Part shown: positions 47,208 to 54,774 of the stretch, piece after piece
How positions within the stretch are numbered: the stretch's first letter is position 1
How the letters are laid out: every line of letters begins with the position of its first letter
Assembly (NCBI RefSeq): GCF_028829235.1
Contig: NZ_JAIWJY010000001.1
Location: 124,001 to 188,000, forward strand
Direction of reading: 5' to 3'
DNA from: Tenacibaculum larymnensis
GTDB taxonomy: Bacteria > Bacteroidota > Bacteroidia > Flavobacteriales > Flavobacteriaceae
Length of the DNA: 64,000 bases
Made by a program: the position numbers and the translations under genes
The notes under the pieces: model-generated
Database searches by the model: none
What the model was told of the DNA's origin: nothing
Seen by the model: the letters and a program-made list of their open reading frames with translations, nothing else

Positions 47208-47663
47208 CTAAACTAATTTACTCAGGTTCATGATAATTCCTAAGTGCATTCCCTCATGTAAATTATTAAAAGCTACAGCACTTTCAAAAGAATCTATTAC
47301 AAAACCTGTGCTTGTTTCATATTCTTGGTATTCTTTAAAAATACCTGCTTCAAAGTCTTCTTCTAAGGTTTCTGGTAAACCAATTAATAGTTCTTTTACC
47401 TCTTCAAATTCTTCCTCGGTAAAATCTTTCGTTGGAAAAGTTCCTTTTCTATAACCTTCAATTAACTCATCTGGTGCTAAACAATTTAATCCTGATAACT
47501 TGTAATGTAATAATTGTTGTGTAACTACTAAATGTGCTACATTCCATGCAATGTTATTGTTAAATCCTTCAGGAGTTATATGCAATTGTTCTAATGATAA
47601 TCCTTCTATTCTTTTTAAAACTAAGTCTCTTGATCTTTTTAAAACTTCAAACTGTTTGTTCAT
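47208..47663 (-). CDS. DinB-fold protein
   Basis: A 151-residue four-helix-bundle protein of the DinB/YfiT-like superfamily. It has the usual pattern of metal-binding His: NIAWNVAHLVVTQQLL and NNLHEGMHLGIIMNL, with a third His position likely earlier. Related proteins include thiol transferases using bacillithiol or mycothiol and enzymes of unknown function. Nothing in the context tells its substrate. A TAnnTTTG box lies 24 bases upstream. Confidence 0.82.
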   Translation of the reverse strand: MNKQFEVLKRSRDLVLKRIEGLSLEQLHITPEGFNNNIAWNVAHLVVTQQLLHYKLSGLNCLAPDELIEGYRKGTFPTKDFTEEEFEEVKELLIGLPETLEEDFEAGIFKEYQEYETSTGFVIDSFESAVAFNNLHEGMHLGIIMNLSKLV

Positions 47664-47686
47664 TTTTCTACTTATTTTAGCTACAT

Positions 47687-47694
47687 CAAAGATA
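47687..47694 (-). promoter_or_regulatory. TAnnTTTG -7 box of the DinB-fold gene
   Basis: Minus-strand reading is TATCTTTG, 24 bases from the start at 47663. Confidence 0.5.
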
Positions 47695-47780
47695 CCTATT
47701 TAGCCATGAAAACCTATAATGAGTATTTGTTATTTAATGGTTAAAACTAATCTATAGCTAATACAATAAAACTTATATAA

Positions 47781-48128
47781 ATGAAGAAAGTTTATTTTTT
47801 ACAAACCTGTGATACTTGCCGACGAATTTTAAAAGAAGTAAATCTTGACGGATTTGAAAAGCAAGAAATAAAGGCAAATCCGGTTACCGTTGCTCAATTA
47901 GAAGAAATGCGCAAATTGACAGATAGCTACGAAAGCTTGTTTAACAAACGCGCAAAACTATATCGTGAAATGGATTTGAAAAATCAGAATTTAACGGAAG
48001 CTGATTATAAACAATATATTTTAGATGAGTACACATTTTTAAAACGTCCTGTTTTTATTGTTGATAACCAAATTTTTATTGGGAACAGTAAAAAGGTGGT
48101 GGAAAGTTTAAAAGCATTACTTAATTAA
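47781..48128 (+). CDS. ArsC/Spx-family protein
   Basis: A 115-residue thioredoxin-fold protein of the ArsC-like group (arsenate reductase/Spx/YffB). KVYFLQTCDTCRRIL carries the N-terminal Cys and a second Cys three residues on (CxxC), and the C-terminal part has FLKRPVFIVDNQIFIGNS, with the cis-Pro and the Arg region seen in the family. It lacks an ars operon neighbour, so arsenate reduction is not implied; a redox or Spx-like role is equally likely. Confidence 0.85.
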   Translation: MKKVYFLQTCDTCRRILKEVNLDGFEKQEIKANPVTVAQLEEMRKLTDSYESLFNKRAKLYREMDLKNQNLTEADYKQYILDEYTFLKRPVFIVDNQIFIGNSKKVVESLKALLN

Positions 48129-48131
48129 TTG

Positions 48132-48160
48132 AAAAACTCCGACTTTAAAAGTCGGAGTTT
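48132..48160 (+). terminator. Terminator-like hairpin after the ArsC-family gene
   Basis: A stem of 10 bp plus inner pairs (48134-48143 with 48151-48160, AAACTCCGAC). The T-run after it is short. Confidence 0.6.
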
Positions 48161-48232
48161 ATAATAGGATTCTTTATTATTTATATTCCTTCTACTGTGC
48201 TCAGGAAGTATATTTAATTACACATAACGATA

Positions 48233-48715
48233 TTAGTTAACAGCAACACTACTATTCTTGGTGGAAGCCTCAACCATAGCCGATAGTTCATCCATCGTAA
48301 GGTTAGTTTTAATTCCCAATAATACCATTTCGTCACTTTTATCGTGAACATTTACAATAATTTCTTTGATACGATCTTTTGTCTTTCTAAAATATACTGT
48401 AACTCTTTCCTTACCATCCTTCACTCTTACTAAAGTTTTTAAATTATTTCTTCGTGCAAACTTTTTAAAATCTTTTTGCACTGAAGCCATGTTGTTATTG
48501 AACACCATGATTTTATAATTTTTAGATTTCTTCAAGAAAACGCCAAACTCATCGGTGTCTTCATCAGAGATGAACATGTTAGCAAAAAAACTAGGAATAT
48601 TTAAAGATACTTCAGCTCTATCTTTATTAGATTGGTAAAATGTTTTAAAATTTTCTTTTTGTGCAAAAGAGCTTAACACAAAAAAGCAGAAAAAGATGGT
48701 TGCAATTCGTTTCAT
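48233..48715 (-). CDS. DUF4252 family exported protein
   Basis: A 160-residue protein with a cleavable signal (MKRIATIFFCFFVLSSFAQ) and a DUF4252-type domain (about 25-155: RAEVSLNIPSFFANMF, SKNYKIMVFNNN, VRVKDGKERVTVYFRK, IKEIIVNVHDKSDEMVLLGIKTNLTMDEL). In other Flavobacteriia such genes often stand next to an ECF sigma factor gene, but none is present here. Function unknown. Confidence 0.82.
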   Translation of the reverse strand: MKRIATIFFCFFVLSSFAQKENFKTFYQSNKDRAEVSLNIPSFFANMFISDEDTDEFGVFLKKSKNYKIMVFNNNMASVQKDFKKFARRNNLKTLVRVKDGKERVTVYFRKTKDRIKEIIVNVHDKSDEMVLLGIKTNLTMDELSAMVEASTKNSSVAVN

Positions 48716-48765
48716 AATAATAGTGTTTTAAATGAAGACGACGCTAATAAGAATTTGTTACAAAC

Positions 48766-48799
48766 AAAAAAGTCTTAACTGAATAAGTTAAGACTTTTT
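48766..48799 (-). terminator. Terminator after the second tRNA-Gln gene
   Basis: A 10-bp stem (48771-48780 with 48786-48795, AGTCTTAACT) with A-run and T-run on either side. On the minus strand it directly follows the tRNA at 48802-48872. Confidence 0.8.
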
Positions 48800-48801
48800 A
48801 G

Positions 48802-48872
48802 TTGGCCCACAAGGACTCGAACCTTGAATATCGGTACCAAAAACCGGTGTGTTACCATTACACCATGGGCCA
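48802..48872 (-). tRNA. tRNA-Gln (anticodon UUG)
   Basis: The minus strand folds as a tRNA: acceptor arms TGGCCCA and TGGGCCA (7 bp), D-arm with GGTAACAC region, anticodon loop TTTTGGT with anticodon TTG, and T-arm AAGGTTCGAGTCCTT. The outermost anticodon-stem pair is a C-A mismatch. The CCA end is not encoded. It is the second of two tandem tRNA-Gln genes. Confidence 0.93.
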
Positions 48873-48938
48873 ATGTTTACAGTGCAAATATAAAAACAAA
48901 GTTTTATATTTAGAAATCATTAAACACTTTTTATAAAA

Positions 48939-48966
48939 AAATCCTCACGAAGTTCGTAAGGATTTT
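48939..48966 (-). terminator. Terminator after the first tRNA-Gln gene
   Basis: Arms 48938-48951 and 48953-48966 pair except for one mismatch (AATCCT and ACGAA with their complements). On the minus strand it starts two bases after the tRNA at 48968-49038 and is followed by a T-run. Confidence 0.75.
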
Positions 48967-48967
48967 G

Positions 48968-49038
48968 TTGGCCTACAAGGACTCGAACCTTGAATATCGG
49001 TACCAAAAACCGGTGTGTTACCATTACACCATAGGCCA
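48968..49038 (-). tRNA. tRNA-Gln (anticodon UUG), tandem copy
   Basis: Same as the tRNA at 48802-48872 throughout the D-, anticodon and T-arms, but the acceptor arms are TGGCCTA and TAGGCCA: one base pair has changed on both sides (C-G to T-A), so pairing is kept. Anticodon TTG. Confidence 0.93.
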
Positions 49039-49253
49039 ATTGCTTATTGCGGGTGCAAATATAAAACAAACTTTTATTTTAGCAAATTTTTTACACTTTT
49101 TTTCGTTTACATCTTTTTTACTCCTTAAAATTCATTTAACAGAACTTTATATAGGAGGTTATTTTAGAGAAACTGTTAAAATTATATTTTTGTTTTCAAC
49201 TAAAAAATCATTAGTAATTAATACATTCGTACTTTATATCTAGATAAAAAACT

Positions 49254-52200
49254 ATGACTGAGTTTAACTATAAAAAGTGGAACATCATTTTAGGATGGGT
49301 TTCGTTTGCAGTAGCGTTAATTACCTATACCTTAACTCTTGAGCCTACAGTGAGTTCATGGGATTGTGGAGAATACATTGCAACTGCTGTAAATTTAGAA
49401 GTTGGACACCCTCCTGGTGCTCCTTTATTTCAAATGTTAGGTGCTTTTTTTGCTATGTTTACTAGTGACCCTAGTCAGTTGGCAAAAATGGTCAACTTTA
49501 TGTCTGGGTTAGCAAGTGCTTTTACCATTCTTTTCATGTTTTGGACAATTACCAATTTAGCCAGAAAAATGGCATTTAAAAATGGAAAGTTAGGCAATAA
49601 TGAAGCTATTGCTGTTTTAGGAAGTGGATTAGTAGGTGCTTTAGCCTATACTTTTTCTGATAGTTTTTGGTTTAGTGCTGTTGAAGGTGAAGTGTATGCC
49701 ATGTCTTCTTTCTTAATGGCGCTATTATTTTGGTTAGGATTACGTTGGGAAAGTGAGTTAAATACTCCTAGAGGAAATAAATGGTTGGTATTAATCAGTT
49801 TTGTAGTTGGACTATCTTTTGGGGTTCATATACTTTCTTTATTAGTAATTCCATCAATCGTTTTAGTATACTTCTTCAAAACATATAAAGACATCAACAT
49901 AAAAACAACGGCAATTGCTACCTTAGTTGCTATACTAGTATTAGCTTTTGTGTTTAAATTTTTATTCCCTTTTACTTTAAAATTCTTTAGTGCTGCTGAA
50001 CTTTTCTTTATCAACCAAGTAGGATTGCCTTATAACTCAGGAACCATCATTGCTGGAATTGTTTTAATAGGTTTATTCTTTTACGGTTTAAAATACACTC
50101 GTAAAAAGAACCTCGTTACGGTAAATACTTTAGTGCTTTCAGTATTATTTATTATGATTGGATTCTCGTCTTGGTTAATGTTACCAATTCGTGCAAATGC
50201 TGATACTATTATCAATGAAAATAATCCATCAAGTGCACGTGAATTATTAGCTTACTATAACCGTGAACAATACGGTGACTCTAATGTTTTTTATGATAAT
50301 TACTATTCTGTAGCTTATGATAGAGAACAAGATGCTGACAATCCTTATAAAGACGACAAACCTAAGTACGAAAAAATAGATGGTAAATATGTTATTGTAA
50401 ACAGATACAAAAACGTACTTCCAAATTATTCAAGTAAACACAAAGGATTTATTCCTCGTATGGTAAATCCTGCTTCTGACCAACAATACAAAAGCATTGC
50501 TGGAATTCCTGCTCGTAGTAAAAGACGCCCAACGTTTTTAGAAAACATAAAATTCATGGTTGATTTTCAATTTGGATATATGTACGGACGTTATTTTATG
50601 TGGAATTTTGTAGGTCGTCAAAACGATATTCAAGGACATTTAGATGAAAATGGAAACTGGTTAAGCGGTATCACTTTAGTTGATGAATTCTTTCTAGGCT
50701 CACAACAAAACTTACCAGACGATATTAAAAATAATAAAGGACGTAATACTTACTTCTTTTTACCTTTTATTTTAGGTCTTATTGGTTTATTATATCAACT
50801 CAATAGAGATAAGAAGAGTTTTTATGTGTTAACACTATTCTTTTTATTTACTGGGTTAGCAATTATATTTTACACAAACCCAAAACCTTTTGAACCTCGT
50901 GAGCGTGATTATGCGGTAGTTGGTTCGTTTTATGTATTTGCCATTTGGATTGGTTTCGGAGTACTTGCCTTATATGATTATTTTAAAAAGTACGCTAGTA
51001 AAAAGGTAGTTGCTATTGCTGTTTCAGTGGTTTCATTACTAGCTGTTCCTACTTTAATGGGCTTCCAAAACTGGGATGATCATGATAGATCTGACCGTTA
51101 TTTAGCACAGTTAAATGCACAAACATATTTAGAAAGTTGCGATCCGAATGCAATCATCTTTACTATTGGAGACAATGATACTTTCCCTCTTTGGTATATG
51201 CAACAAGTAGAAGGTGTTCGTAGAGATATTAAAATAGTAAATACAAGTCTTTTTCAAACAGATTGGTACATCGACCAAATGAAAAAGAAAACCTATGATG
51301 CAGACCCTATACCGTCGCAGCTAACACACGATCAGTACAAGTATGGAACCTTAGATATGGCATATTACTACCCTCTTCCACAATTAAAAGATTCTCTACT
51401 TACTATAAAAGATTTTATGCGTTGGATTGACAGTGATAACGATGCTACCTATTTAGACGCTGGTGATGGCGCTAAAGAAAAATTTTACCCAACTAACAAA
51501 ATTCGCATTCCTGTTAACAAAGAAAACGCGTTAAAAACTGGATTAGTGGCACAAAAAGATGCTGATAAAATGGTAGATTATATTGACATTACTGTTGATG
51601 ATAGAGCCTTATCAAAAGCTAGACTTTTAATGCTAGATATCTTAAATAATTTCGACTGGAAGCGACCTATTTACTTCACTGGTGGTGCAAATGCAGATGA
51701 AGAATACATTTGGTTAAAAGATTACTTACAATTAGATGGAATGGCATACAAATTAGTACCTATTAAAACATCTAATAAAGGGCGTACAATTTTTGATATG
51801 GGGCGTATAGATCCTGAAAAAATGTATGATAATGTTAAAAAATGGGATTGGAAAACAATCAATAACGGAGAAATTTACCTAGATGAGCAAAGTAAGCGTA
51901 ACGCAATTTCATTACGTAATAACTTAATTCGTCTATCAGAAGAGTTTTTACAGAAGGGAGATTCTGTAAACGCAAAAGATGTATTAGATTTATCGTTACA
52001 CAAAATGCCTATTAAAGATTTTGATCATTACAATTTCTCTTTAGGTTATCCAGAGTTATATTATCGCATAGGTGATATTGAAAAAGCTAGAGAAACTGCA
52101 GAAACTTTAGCTGATATTTTTCAACAAAAATTAAAATATTACAGCACATTTAATACTCAGGATATTGATTTAATCATCGATAATTTAGAGACTAGTTTAT

Positions 52201-52364
52201 ACATGTATCAAAACTTAGTTCAACAAATTACTCGATACGACAAAGACGAAGAATACGGTAAAAAGTTTTTTGAAAATTATATAACACACGCTCGCTTATT
52301 TAGTCATTTAATGCCTGAAGAAGAAACTGAGTTACCTCAAGAACTCGATACTATTAAACCTTAA
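49254..52364 (+). CDS. DUF2723 / GT117-like large membrane protein
   Basis: A 1036-residue inner-membrane protein. The N-terminal half has about 12 hydrophobic segments and the DUF2723 signature SWDCGEYIATAVNLEVGHPPGAPLFQMLGAFF near residues 35-65, as in GT-C glycosyltransferases of family GT117, which resemble protein O-mannosyltransferases. Two short soluble stretches follow (about 350-480), then three more spans and a soluble C-terminal part (about 620-1036) with GDNDTFPLWYMQQVEG and helical repeats. It likely moves a sugar from a lipid carrier to protein or glycan outside the membrane. The deacetylase gene starts four bases after its stop, consistent with a joint role in glycan assembly. 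Confidence 0.85.
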   Translation: MTEFNYKKWNIILGWVSFAVALITYTLTLEPTVSSWDCGEYIATAVNLEVGHPPGAPLFQMLGAFFAMFTSDPSQLAKMVNFMSGLASAFTILFMFWTITNLARKMAFKNGKLGNNEAIAVLGSGLVGALAYTFSDSFWFSAVEGEVYAMSSFLMALLFWLGLRWESELNTPRGNKWLVLISFVVGLSFGVHILSLLVIPSIVLVYFFKTYKDINIKTTAIATLVAILVLAFVFKFLFPFTLKFFSAAELFFINQVGLPYNSGTIIAGIVLIGLFFYGLKYTRKKNLVTVNTLVLSVLFIMIGFSSWLMLPIRANADTIINENNPSSARELLAYYNREQYGDSNVFYDNYYSVAYDREQDADNPYKDDKPKYEKIDGKYVIVNRYKNVLPNYSSKHKGFIPRMVNPASDQQYKSIAGIPARSKRRPTFLENIKFMVDFQFGYMYGRYFMWNFVGRQNDIQGHLDENGNWLSGITLVDEFFLGSQQNLPDDIKNNKGRNTYFFLPFILGLIGLLYQLNRDKKSFYVLTLFFLFTGLAIIFYTNPKPFEPRERDYAVVGSFYVFAIWIGFGVLALYDYFKKYASKKVVAIAVSVVSLLAVPTLMGFQNWDDHDRSDRYLAQLNAQTYLESCDPNAIIFTIGDNDTFPLWYMQQVEGVRRDIKIVNTSLFQTDWYIDQMKKKTYDADPIPSQLTHDQYKYGTLDMAYYYPLPQLKDSLLTIKDFMRWIDSDNDATYLDAGDGAKEKFYPTNKIRIPVNKENALKTGLVAQKDADKMVDYIDITVDDRALSKARLLMLDILNNFDWKRPIYFTGGANADEEYIWLKDYLQLDGMAYKLVPIKTSNKGRTIFDMGRIDPEKMYDNVKKWDWKTINNGEIYLDEQSKRNAISLRNNLIRLSEEFLQKGDSVNAKDVLDLSLHKMPIKDFDHYNFSLGYPELYYRIGDIEKARETAETLADIFQQKLKYYSTFNTQDIDLIIDNLETSLYMYQNLVQQITRYDKDEEYGKKFFENYITHARLFSHLMPEEETELPQELDTIKP

Positions 52365-52368
52365 TTTA

Positions 52369-52998
52369 ATGAGGTTATATTTTATAAAGACACCACGTAT
52401 ACTTAAACGTTTATTTGCTAAGTATACGTGGTCTTTTTTTACCAATAAGAAAGAAATCTATCTCACTTTTGATGATGGACCTATTCCTGAGGTTACTGAA
52501 TTTGTATTAGACCAACTACATAATTTTAATGCAAAAGCTACCTTTTTTTGTATTGGTGATAATATTCGAAAACACCCTGTTGTTTTCTCAAGAATTGTTA
52601 AAGAAGGACATTCGGTAGGAAACCATACTTTTAATCACTTAAACGGCTGGAAAAGTAGCTATACGACTTATATTGAAAATACTAGTAAATGTGAAGGCTT
52701 ATTACCTAATCAAAAAACAAAATTATTTCGTCCTCCGTATGGAAAAATAAAAAGAAAACAAGCTAAACAACTTCTTGCTAGTGGCTATAAAATTATTATG
52801 TGGGACGTATTATCCGCAGATTTTGATTCGAGCGTCACAAAGGAAAAATGTTTGCAAAACGTACTTGAAAATGCACAAAACGGAAGTATCATCGTTTTTC
52901 ACGATAGTATAAAAGCTAGCGACAAATTGTATTATGCGCTTCCAAAAGTTTTAAAAGAATTTTCGCAAAAAGGGTATGACTTTAAAGCAATAACTTAA
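52369..52998 (+). CDS. Polysaccharide deacetylase (NodB-type)
   Basis: A 209-residue carbohydrate esterase family 4 domain. Motifs in order: LTFDDGP (catalytic base Asp and metal Asp), HSVGNHTFNH (metal His pair), FRPPYGK, MWDVLSADFD and IVFHDS (His). All catalytic residues are there. There is no clear signal peptide but a short N-terminal basic stretch, so it may act in the cytoplasm or be membrane-associated. Removes N-acetyl groups from a sugar polymer of unknown identity. It follows the GT117-like gene by four bases, and its end overlaps the convergent thioredoxin-like gene by four. Confidence 0.9.
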   Translation: MRLYFIKTPRILKRLFAKYTWSFFTNKKEIYLTFDDGPIPEVTEFVLDQLHNFNAKATFFCIGDNIRKHPVVFSRIVKEGHSVGNHTFNHLNGWKSSYTTYIENTSKCEGLLPNQKTKLFRPPYGKIKRKQAKQLLASGYKIIMWDVLSADFDSSVTKEKCLQNVLENAQNGSIIVFHDSIKASDKLYYALPKVLKEFSQKGYDFKAIT

Positions 52999-53288
52999 AC
53001 AAACTGCTGAACCAATCCTATTAACGTATTAGCATCTTGCTCTCCTGTTTGACGCCATTTCATCTCACCGTTTTTATAAATCATAAAAGTAGGATTCCCT
53101 TTAACTCGTAAGGCATCGGCAAGAATTTCATTCTTTTTAATGTCTATTTTAATTACTTTGGCTTTATCACCTAATGCAGCAGCTACATCACGAAGTGTAT
53201 CTAAACTAGGTTCTAGTTCACTCCAATCTGCATAAAAATCGATTAACACAGGTTTGTTAATGCTTATAATTTCACCAAACTTTGTCAT
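52995..53288 (-). CDS. Thioredoxin-fold protein without the CxxC cysteines
   Basis: A 97-residue thioredoxin-like protein (start at ATG 53288, MTKFGEIIS; an in-frame ATG at 53309 would add seven residues). The fold markers are clear: PVLIDFYADW before the active site, KVIKIDIKKN, and the cis-Pro in VKGNPTFMIYKNGE. But where WCGPC should be it reads WSELEP, and the whole protein has no cysteine, so it cannot act as a thiol oxidoreductase. It may be a chaperone or scaffold. Its last bases overlap the convergent deacetylase gene. Confidence 0.85.
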   Translation of the reverse strand: MTKFGEIISINKPVLIDFYADWSELEPSLDTLRDVAAALGDKAKVIKIDIKKNEILADALRVKGNPTFMIYKNGEMKWRQTGEQDANTLIGLVQQFV

Positions 53289-53375
53289 CTTTTGCATACG
53301 TTTAATCACTAAAGAGCCTAAAATTACTAATTTTTTGTTAGGTAATTATTATGAAAATCTTAAAAATACTGAAAA

Positions 53376-54602
53376 TCAAGCTTTTTTTAACTCAATTACA
53401 GTAATTTCTGGCCAAATTCCTACTCTACCTGGGAAAGCATGATACCCAAAACCTCTATTTACGTTAATATATCTATCAAACTCTTTATACAATCCTGCCC
53501 ACTGTTTATATACATATTTAGAAGGGCTCCACTTAATCCAACCAGGAATTTCAATACCAAACTGTAAACCATGGGTATGACCGCTCAAGGTTAAATGGTA
53601 ATTAAAGTCATCTTGCTTTACCTTATGTTCCCAATGACTAGGATCATGAGACAGTAAAATTTTAAAATCTTCTTTACTTACCCCTTCTGATGCTTTTTTA
53701 AGGTCTCCTGCTTTGCTAAAACGTCCTTTTCCCCAATTTTCTACACCAACTAAAGCAATTCTCTCTCCATTTCTTTCTATATACCTATTTTCATTCAACA
53801 ATAGCTCAAACCCTATTTTTGGATGAATATCTTTTACCGCTTGAAAATTTGCTTTTTTATCTTCTGGTGTTTTCCAATCAGAATAATCTCCATAATCGTG
53901 ATTTCCAAGAATAGAGTATTTTCCCATAGGAGCTTTTAGTTCCGAAAACATTGGTACCCAATCATCCATTTCATGAGCAAAATTATTTACGATATCGCCT
54001 GTAAATAAAATCATATCTGATTGTTGCTCATTAATCAAATCTACTCCATATTTAATCTTCTCTTTATTATCAAAACTTCCTGAGTGAATATCAGTTATAT
54101 GAGATATAGTAAAACCATCAAAAGCTTCTGGTAAATCTTTAAAACTTAATTGATATTTTAACACCTTGTAATTATACTTTCCTCTAACCATACCATACAA
54201 CAAACTTGCAAATGGTAAAGCTGCCAATCCTAAGGCTATTTTCGATATAAAAGCTCTTCTTCCATTCAAATCTTTAGTTTCTCCTTTAGATAAAAAAGAA
54301 ATTCCCTTTTGAATCCATCTCACCACATCTTCTCCAAACATTAATATAAAAACTACCACTTTAGGAATTAAAACAAGTAAAAGCATCCCCATTGCCCATT
54401 GAAACTCTCTTGTTTGACCAGAACTTCTATCAGAAGTAAATATCACATAAAAAAAGTTTGCATAAGCTAGCAGTCCAATAAACAACCACCCATAACGAAT
54501 AATCTTACTTTTAGTAAGTGTTTTTATTGCCTGAAAAGCATATGCTTCAAACACAATAATTATTGCTGATATTATAATAACTGTTACTAACCAACGAGAC
54601 AT
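53376..54602 (-). CDS. Membrane-anchored metallophosphoesterase
   Basis: A 408-residue protein with about four N-terminal spans (1-150), then a calcineurin-like phosphoesterase domain of the YkuE/LpxH-like type: SHITDIHSGSFDN, LFTGDIVNNF, ILGNHDYGDY, LLSHDP and SGHTHGLQFGIE, giving all two-metal ligands. The GLQFGIEIPGW end is typical of the group. The active site would face the periplasm, if the spans are read correctly. Substrate unknown. Confidence 0.9.
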   Translation of the reverse strand: MSRWLVTVIIISAIIIVFEAYAFQAIKTLTKSKIIRYGWLFIGLLAYANFFYVIFTSDRSSGQTREFQWAMGMLLLVLIPKVVVFILMFGEDVVRWIQKGISFLSKGETKDLNGRRAFISKIALGLAALPFASLLYGMVRGKYNYKVLKYQLSFKDLPEAFDGFTISHITDIHSGSFDNKEKIKYGVDLINEQQSDMILFTGDIVNNFAHEMDDWVPMFSELKAPMGKYSILGNHDYGDYSDWKTPEDKKANFQAVKDIHPKIGFELLLNENRYIERNGERIALVGVENWGKGRFSKAGDLKKASEGVSKEDFKILLSHDPSHWEHKVKQDDFNYHLTLSGHTHGLQFGIEIPGWIKWSPSKYVYKQWAGLYKEFDRYINVNRGFGYHAFPGRVGIWPEITVIELKKA

Positions 54603-54624
54603 CTATTTCATTTTTAAGGAGAAA

Positions 54625-54632
54625 CAAAGATA
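54625..54632 (-). promoter_or_regulatory. TAnnTTTG -7 box of the phosphoesterase gene
   Basis: Minus-strand reading is TATCTTTG, 23 bases from the start at 54602. Confidence 0.5.
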
Positions 54633-54774
54633 CAGCGATTCTTAAAATTGATTTTTAACATCTTGTTAAAGTTTTGTAGCTTTACCTCCAAAGTTCAAAG
54701 AAACTATAGTTTTCTACTTTTTTCTGTAAACAAATCGGTATCAACATTTTATTTCAATAGGCTTAAGACAAAAC

